From: Streptosporangiales bacterium | GTDB lineage: Bacteria > Actinomycetota > Actinomycetes > Streptosporangiales > WHST01 | DNA length: 62,356 bases | Reading direction: 5' to 3' | Assembly: GCA_009379955.1 (NCBI GenBank) | Contig: WHST01000024.1 | Coordinates: 1-62,356, forward strand | Shown here: positions 58,087 through 62,356 of the stretch, piece after piece | Layout: every line of letters begins with the position of its first letter | Position numbering within the stretch: the first letter of the stretch is position 1 | Position numbers and translations under genes: made by a program | Notes under the pieces: generated by a model | What the model was told of the DNA's origin: nothing | Seen by the model: only the letters and a program-made list of their open reading frames with translations | Databases searched by the model: none

Positions 58087-59517
58087 GTGGCACGCAGTGA
58101 CGTCCCCCTGGGATCGGGCTTCGGCAACGGCGACGTGTCGTTCTGGTACCGCGAGGTCGGCCTGCCCGGCAGGGGCACGACGTTGCCCGGCGCGCGGCAC
58201 GTCGACGTGTGCGTGGTCGGCGGCGGCTACACCGGCCTCTGGACCGCGTACTACCTCAAACGGGCCGAGCCCGACCTGCGGATCGCCGTGTGCGAGCAGG
58301 AGTTCGCGGGCTTCGGTGCGTCCGGACGCAACGGCGGGTGGCTCGTGGGTGAGCTGGCCGGGTCGCACCGGCGGTACGCGGCGCGGCACGGGCGCGACGC
58401 GACGGTTGTCTTGCAGCGGGCGATGGACGACAGCGTCGCCGAGGTGATCGCCGTCGCCGCCGCCGAGGGCATCGACGCGGACGTCGTCAGGGGTGGCATG
58501 CTCGGCGTCGCTACCAACGCCGCGCAGCGTCGCAGGCTCGACGCCGAGCTCGCCGAGTCACGCGAGTGGGGGTCAGGCGAGGACGACCTGCGGCTGCTCG
58601 ACCCGGACGAGCTCGCGACGCGGTTGCGTGTCGCCGGTGCGCGCGGTGCGGTCTGGAGCCCGCACGGTGCGCGGATCCAGCCGGCCAAGCTCGTTCGCGG
58701 GCTCGTCGCGACGGTGCGGCGGCTCGGCGTCGACGTCTACGAGCACACGCCTGTGACGGAGCTGCGTGCGGGCACGGGCGCGCGGCCCGCCGCCGCGGTC
58801 ACGCCGCACGGCGTGCTGACCGCCGACCACGTCATCCGGGCGACGGAGGGCTACACCGCGGCCCTGCCGGGTGAGCGGCGCAGCTGGCTGCCGATGAACA
58901 GCTCGATGATCGTCACCGAGCCGCTGCCGGCCGAGGTCTGGGACGAGATCGGCTGGACGGGCTGCGAGGTGCTCGGCGACCTCGCGCACTACTACATGTA
59001 CGCGCAGCGCACGGCGGACGGCCGTATCGCGTTCGGCGGACGCGGTGTGCCGTACCACTACGGCTCGCGCTGGGACGCCAGCGGACGCACGCAGGAGGAG
59101 ACGATCACCTCGCTGTGGCGGATGCTCACCGCGATGTTCCCGGCCGCGGGCACGAGCCGGGTGGAGCACGCGTGGTCGGGCGTGCTCGGCGTGCCGCGCG
59201 ACTGGTGCTCGACCGTGCACGTCGACCACGCGACGGGCCTCGGGCACGCCGGCGGCTACACCGGGCACGGCGTCGCGACGACGAACCTCGCCGGACGCAC
59301 CCTGCGCGACCTCGTGCTGCGGCGCGACACCGAGCTGACCCGGCTGCCGTGGGTCGACTGGCGCGTACGGCGATGGGAACCCGAGCCGCTGCGCTGGCTC
59401 GGCGTGCACGCGCTGTACGCGTTGTACCGCGTCGCCGACGGCCGCGAGAATGCCGGCCGTACTGCTGGTCGCACGTCGTCCCTGGCGCGACTCGCCGACG
59501 TCATCTCGGGACGGTGA
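58087..59517 (+). CDS. DAO-family FAD oxidoreductase (PuuB/OrdL-like amine oxidase)
   Basis: This 476-aa enzyme has the FAD motif VCVVGGGYTGLWTAYYLKRA near residue 42, FGASGRNGGWLVGELAG typical of gamma-glutamylputrescine oxidase/OrdL proteins, and a C-terminal TGHGVATTNLAGRTLRDLV for FAD closure. It oxidises secondary or primary amines to aldehydes with release of H2O2 or electron transfer. GTG 58087 is the start. The DUF488 gene begins inside its stop codon (GTGA). Confidence 0.85.
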   Translation: MARSDVPLGSGFGNGDVSFWYREVGLPGRGTTLPGARHVDVCVVGGGYTGLWTAYYLKRAEPDLRIAVCEQEFAGFGASGRNGGWLVGELAGSHRRYAARHGRDATVVLQRAMDDSVAEVIAVAAAEGIDADVVRGGMLGVATNAAQRRRLDAELAESREWGSGEDDLRLLDPDELATRLRVAGARGAVWSPHGARIQPAKLVRGLVATVRRLGVDVYEHTPVTELRAGTGARPAAAVTPHGVLTADHVIRATEGYTAALPGERRSWLPMNSSMIVTEPLPAEVWDEIGWTGCEVLGDLAHYYMYAQRTADGRIAFGGRGVPYHYGSRWDASGRTQEETITSLWRMLTAMFPAAGTSRVEHAWSGVLGVPRDWCSTVHVDHATGLGHAGGYTGHGVATTNLAGRTLRDLVLRRDTELTRLPWVDWRVRRWEPEPLRWLGVHALYALYRVADGRENAGRTAGRTSSLARLADVISGR

Positions 59518-60059
59518 ACGACGTGACCCTGTGCACCTTCGGCCACGGCACCGCGTCCGAGGAGCGCATCGTGGAGCTGCTGCGAGCCGCCGGCGTCGAG
59601 TTGCTGGTGGACGTGCGTGCCGCGCCCGGCAGCCGATTCAACCCGCACGTCGCCCGCTCGGCGCTCGAGCGCTGGCTGCCGGACAACCGGATCGCGTACC
59701 GCCACGAGGACCGCCTCGGTGGCCGGCGCTCCGTCCCGTACGACTCGCCCGACACCGCGCTCGACGACGCGTTCGCGGGTTACGCGGCGCACATGCGGAC
59801 GGCGGAGTTCCGTGCCGCGGTCGACGACCTGATGGCCGACACGCAGCGGAAGGTCACGGCGGTGATGTGCGCCGAGTCGGCGTGGACGCGCTGCCACCGT
59901 TCGATGATCGCCGACTTCCTCGTCGCGGTACGCGACGTTCCCGTCGTGCACCTGGGCCATGACGGCGGCAGCGAGACACACCGCGTGAGCGAGATGGCGA
60001 GGCGGCGCGACGACGGCATGCTGGTCTACGACCAGGGTCAGTTGGACCTGTTCACATAA
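59514..60059 (+). CDS. DUF488 family protein
   Basis: This 181-aa protein has the DUF488 pattern: [35 protein letters not shown], the central RLGGRR and [18 protein letters not shown] with conserved cysteines. Function of the family is unknown; the Cys-rich C-terminus may bind metal. It overlaps the oxidase gene by 4 bp and precedes the SDR by 13 bp, so it is translated as part of the same operon. Confidence 0.82.
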   Translation: MNDVTLCTFGHGTASEERIVELLRAAGVELLVDVRAAPGSRFNPHVARSALERWLPDNRIAYRHEDRLGGRRSVPYDSPDTALDDAFAGYAAHMRTAEFRAAVDDLMADTQRKVTAVMCAESAWTRCHRSMIADFLVAVRDVPVVHLGHDGGSETHRVSEMARRRDDGMLVYDQGQLDLFT

Positions 60060-60072
60060 CGGAAGGCAGGAG

Positions 60073-60816
60073 ATGACGAACCCGTCGAACGTCGCGGTGG
60101 TGACCGGTGCCGGCTCCGGCCTCGGACGTCGCATCGCGCGTGCGCTGCTCGGCCGCGGCTATCTGGTGGCGCTGGCCGGCCGCCGGGAGGGCGCTCTCCG
60201 CGAGACGGCGGAGGAGTCGGGTGACGCGCTCGTCGTGCCGACCGATGTCGGCGACCCGGAGTCCGTGGCGGCGCTGTTCGACGCCGTCGACCGTACGTGG
60301 GGGCGTGTCGACCTGCTCGTCAACAACGCCGGCATCTCCGCCGGCGGCGCAGTCGACGAGACGAGCCCGGACGACTGGAACCGTACGGTGGCGACGAACC
60401 TCACCGGCTCGTTCCTCTGCGCCCACCACGCCGTGCGGATGATGAAGTCGCAGCGACCGCGTGGCGGCCGCATCATCAACAACGGCTCGATCTCCGCCCA
60501 CGCGCCGCGCCCGAACAGCGTCGCGTACACGGCGACCAAGCACGCGATCACCGGACTCACGAAGTCGATCTCGCTCGACGGCCGCGCCCACGACATCGCC
60601 TGCGGCCAGATCGACATCGGCAACGCCGCCACCGAGATGACCGAACCGATGAGCGCGGGTGTCGCCCAGCCCGACGGCCGCGTCGTCCCCGAGCCGACCT
60701 TCGACGCCGAGCACGTCGCAGAGGCCGTGCTCTACATGGCGGGACTGCCCCTGGGGGCCAATGTCCAGTTCCTGACCCTGATGGCGACGACGATGCCCTA
60801 CGTCGGTCGTGGCTGA
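60073..60816 (+). CDS. Short-chain dehydrogenase/reductase
   Basis: This 247-aa classical SDR has the cofactor motif [31 protein letters not shown], catalytic Ser in [14 protein letters not shown] and Tyr/Lys in [20 protein letters not shown]. The C-terminus has [22 protein letters not shown] 60073 follows GGAAGGCAGGAG. It probably acts on the product of the upstream oxidase or the convergent aminotransferase. Confidence 0.9.
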   Translation: MTNPSNVAVVTGAGSGLGRRIARALLGRGYLVALAGRREGALRETAEESGDALVVPTDVGDPESVAALFDAVDRTWGRVDLLVNNAGISAGGAVDETSPDDWNRTVATNLTGSFLCAHHAVRMMKSQRPRGGRIINNGSISAHAPRPNSVAYTATKHAITGLTKSISLDGRAHDIACGQIDIGNAATEMTEPMSAGVAQPDGRVVPEPTFDAEHVAEAVLYMAGLPLGANVQFLTLMATTMPYVGRG

Positions 60817-60848
60817 CGCCAGGCCGCCGGCCCCCCGAATGCCGGCGG

Positions 60849-62222
60849 TCAGACGCGGGTGCCGGCCTCGGTGAGGACGGTACGGAGGATGCCCGCGATC
60901 TCGTCGAAGTGCTCCTGCGTGCACGTCAACGGCGGGGCGAGCTGGATGACCGGGTCGCCGCGGTCGTCGGCGCGGCAGACGAGGCCGGCGTCGAAGAGGG
61001 CGGACGACAGGTAGCCGCGGAGCAGGCGTTCGCACTCGTCGTCGTCGAACGTCTCCTTCGTGTCCTTGTCCTTGACGAGCTCGATGCCGTAGAAGTAGCC
61101 GTCGCCGCGGACGTCGCCCACGATCGGCAGGTCGCGGAGATCGTCGAGGACGGCGCGGAAGCCCGCCGCGTTCGCCTTGACGTTGCCGAGGATGTCCTCC
61201 TTCTCGAACACGTCGAGGTTCGCCAGTGCCACCGCCGTCGACACCGGGTGGCCGGCGAAGGTCGCGCCGTGCAGGAAGCTCGCGGTGCCGGTGAGGAACG
61301 GCTCCACGAGCCGCTCGCTCGTGATCATGCCGCCGAGCGGTGCGTAGCCCGACGTGACGCCCTTGGCGAACGTGATGATGTCCGGCTGGTAGCCGTATCG
61401 CTGCGAGCCGAAGTACTCGCCGAGGCGGCCGAACGCGCAGATGACCTCGTCGGAGACGAGCAGTACGCCGTGCCGGTCGCAGATCTCGCGCACCCGCTGG
61501 AAGTAGCCGGGTGGCGGTGGGAAGCAGCCGCCGGAGTTCTGCACGGGCTCGAGATACACGGCGGCGACGGATTCCGCACCCTCGCGCAGGATCGCGCGCT
61601 CGATCTCGTCGGCGGCCCATCGGCCGAAGGCCGCTTCGTCGTCGCCGTGTTCGGGTGCGCGGTAGAAGTTGGTGTTCGGTACGCGGACGGAGCCCGGCAC
61701 CAGCGGCTCGAACGGCGCCTTGATGTCGGCCAGGCCCGTCACCGACAGTGCGCCCATGGTGGTGCCGTGGTACGCGATGTCGCGGCTGAGCACCTTGTAC
61801 CGCGACGGCTCGCCGGTCAGCTTGAAGTACTGCCGCGCCAGCTTCCACGCGGACTCGACGGCCTCGGATCCGCTCGTGGTGAAGAAGACGCGGTCGAGGT
61901 CGCCGGGCGCCAGGTCGCTGAGGCGTTCGGCCAGCTCGATGGCGTTCGGATGGGCGTACGACCAGATCGGGAAGTAGCCGAGCTGGGCCGCCTGACGTCC
62001 TGCCGCCTCCGCGAGCTCGGTGCGACCGTGCCCGATCTGGCTGGTGTAGAGCCCGGCCAGGCCGTCGAGGTAGCGCTTGCCGTGCTGGTCGTAGACGTAC
62101 GGGCCCTCGCCGCGGACGATGACGGGCACGTCGCCATCGGCGTAGGTGGAGAGTCGGGTGAAGTGCATCCACAGGTGGCGCTTCGCCGCAGCCTGGAGCT
62201 TCTCGACGTCGTACCCGGTCAC
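60849..62222 (-). CDS. Class III PLP aminotransferase (putrescine/beta-alanine:pyruvate type)
   Basis: This 457-aa enzyme has RYLDGLAGLYTSQIGHGRTE, TTSGSEAVESAWKLARQYFK, AYHGTTMGALSVTG, VSDEVICAFGRLGEYFGSQR and TFAKGVTSGYAPLGG with the PLP Lys. These features are shared with SpuC-like omega-amino acid and diamine aminotransferases. GTG 62222 lies nine bases after AAGGATGG; longer forms toward 62330 are not protein-like. It converges with the SDR gene. The last 134 bp of the window beyond it hold only its upstream region. Confidence 0.87.
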   Translation of the reverse strand: MTGYDVEKLQAAAKRHLWMHFTRLSTYADGDVPVIVRGEGPYVYDQHGKRYLDGLAGLYTSQIGHGRTELAEAAGRQAAQLGYFPIWSYAHPNAIELAERLSDLAPGDLDRVFFTTSGSEAVESAWKLARQYFKLTGEPSRYKVLSRDIAYHGTTMGALSVTGLADIKAPFEPLVPGSVRVPNTNFYRAPEHGDDEAAFGRWAADEIERAILREGAESVAAVYLEPVQNSGGCFPPPPGYFQRVREICDRHGVLLVSDEVICAFGRLGEYFGSQRYGYQPDIITFAKGVTSGYAPLGGMITSERLVEPFLTGTASFLHGATFAGHPVSTAVALANLDVFEKEDILGNVKANAAGFRAVLDDLRDLPIVGDVRGDGYFYGIELVKDKDTKETFDDDECERLLRGYLSSALFDAGLVCRADDRGDPVIQLAPPLTCTQEHFDEIAGILRTVLTEAGTRV

Positions 62223-62356
62223 TAGGGCACCATCCTTGTTGTGGGCACCGGTACGGTGCTCGCTGTTGGGACTCGGCGGGAGCCGGGGTGACGGCCTTGC
62301 TCGGTCGCTCGTTGAGGGCCTGCATGACACTGCCGCCCCTGGCTCTGCCGAGGCCG

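Noticed and set aside
1-62356. CRISPR arrays, phage modules, toxin-antitoxin pairs of standard type, large biosynthetic enzymes
   Set aside because: No regular repeat-spacer series, phage structural genes or NRPS/PKS domains were found on either strand.

Overview
The window is about 62 kb of very GC-rich DNA with many GTG starts, purine-rich ribosome binding sites and long intergenic hairpins. It carries actinobacterial hallmarks: a GAF-ANTAR regulator, a CGNR zinc-finger remnant, a DinB-type protein, CUT1 sugar ABC transporters and Ku/UdgX remnants. I read it as a chromosomal accessory region of a high-GC actinobacterium. The hairpin style suggests Pseudonocardiales, but that is only an impression. 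No rRNA, CRISPR array, prophage or replication origin was seen.

Layout. 0-5 kb: an IS630 transposase fragment at the edge, tRNA-Arg(CCT), a CPA2 antiporter coupled to a DUF190 protein, a decayed dehydrogenase, TauE/SafE, a ChrB-like protein and DUF1232, followed by three adjacent hairpins. 5-18.7 kb: a methylated-amine island. Trimethylamine monooxygenase (tmm) and TMAO demethylase (tdm) convert TMA to dimethylamine and formaldehyde. GmaS and MgsABC turn monomethylamine into gamma-glutamylmethylamide and N-methylglutamate. Around them are a DMT transporter, an APC permease, a class I glutamine amidotransferase, an XRE-cupin regulator and three small unassigned genes (36, 99 and 155 aa). Dimethylamine monooxygenase and N-methylglutamate dehydrogenase are not in the window. 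tmm and gmaS share their 5' leader sequence.

18.7-31.2 kb: an eleven-gene minus-strand operon with nearly every gene overlapping the next (2-hydroxyacid dehydrogenase, peptide-type ABC transporter, P450, 3Fe-4S ferredoxin, ferredoxin reductase, IclR, amidohydrolase). A GSA-type aminotransferase is divergent from it. It looks like import and oxidation of an unidentified nitrogenous compound. 31.3-39.1 kb: DinB and DUF1905 genes, then a SorC-controlled cluster with a polyol-type dehydrogenase, CUT1 transporter and cytoplasmic sulfatase, pointing to a sulfated sugar or polyol. 39.1-42.5 kb: a small EndoU toxin locus, a zinc-ribbon protein and an OmpR-type two-component system. 42.6-46.6 kb: a deacetylase/MHS transporter/SDR/ketopantoate-reductase operon next to a broken GntR gene.

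47-58 kb is a decaying zone. Truncated, frameshifted or fused remnants (xanthine-dehydrogenase subunits, GAF-ANTAR, MetE-like, CGNR, UdgX, Ku, Fpg, a Vms1/baeRF-type gene, NUDIX/phosphatase) are interleaved with intact genes: a FAD-Rieske oxidoreductase, a heme-oxygenase-like protein, a CDGSH protein, two SRPBCC paralogues, a DUF6766 membrane protein and tiny membrane peptides. 58-62.2 kb is intact again: a DAO-type oxidase, DUF488, SDR and a class III aminotransferase, plausibly amine catabolism. Coordinates and starts come from reading the sequence alone; product names are by family recognition, with no database search.
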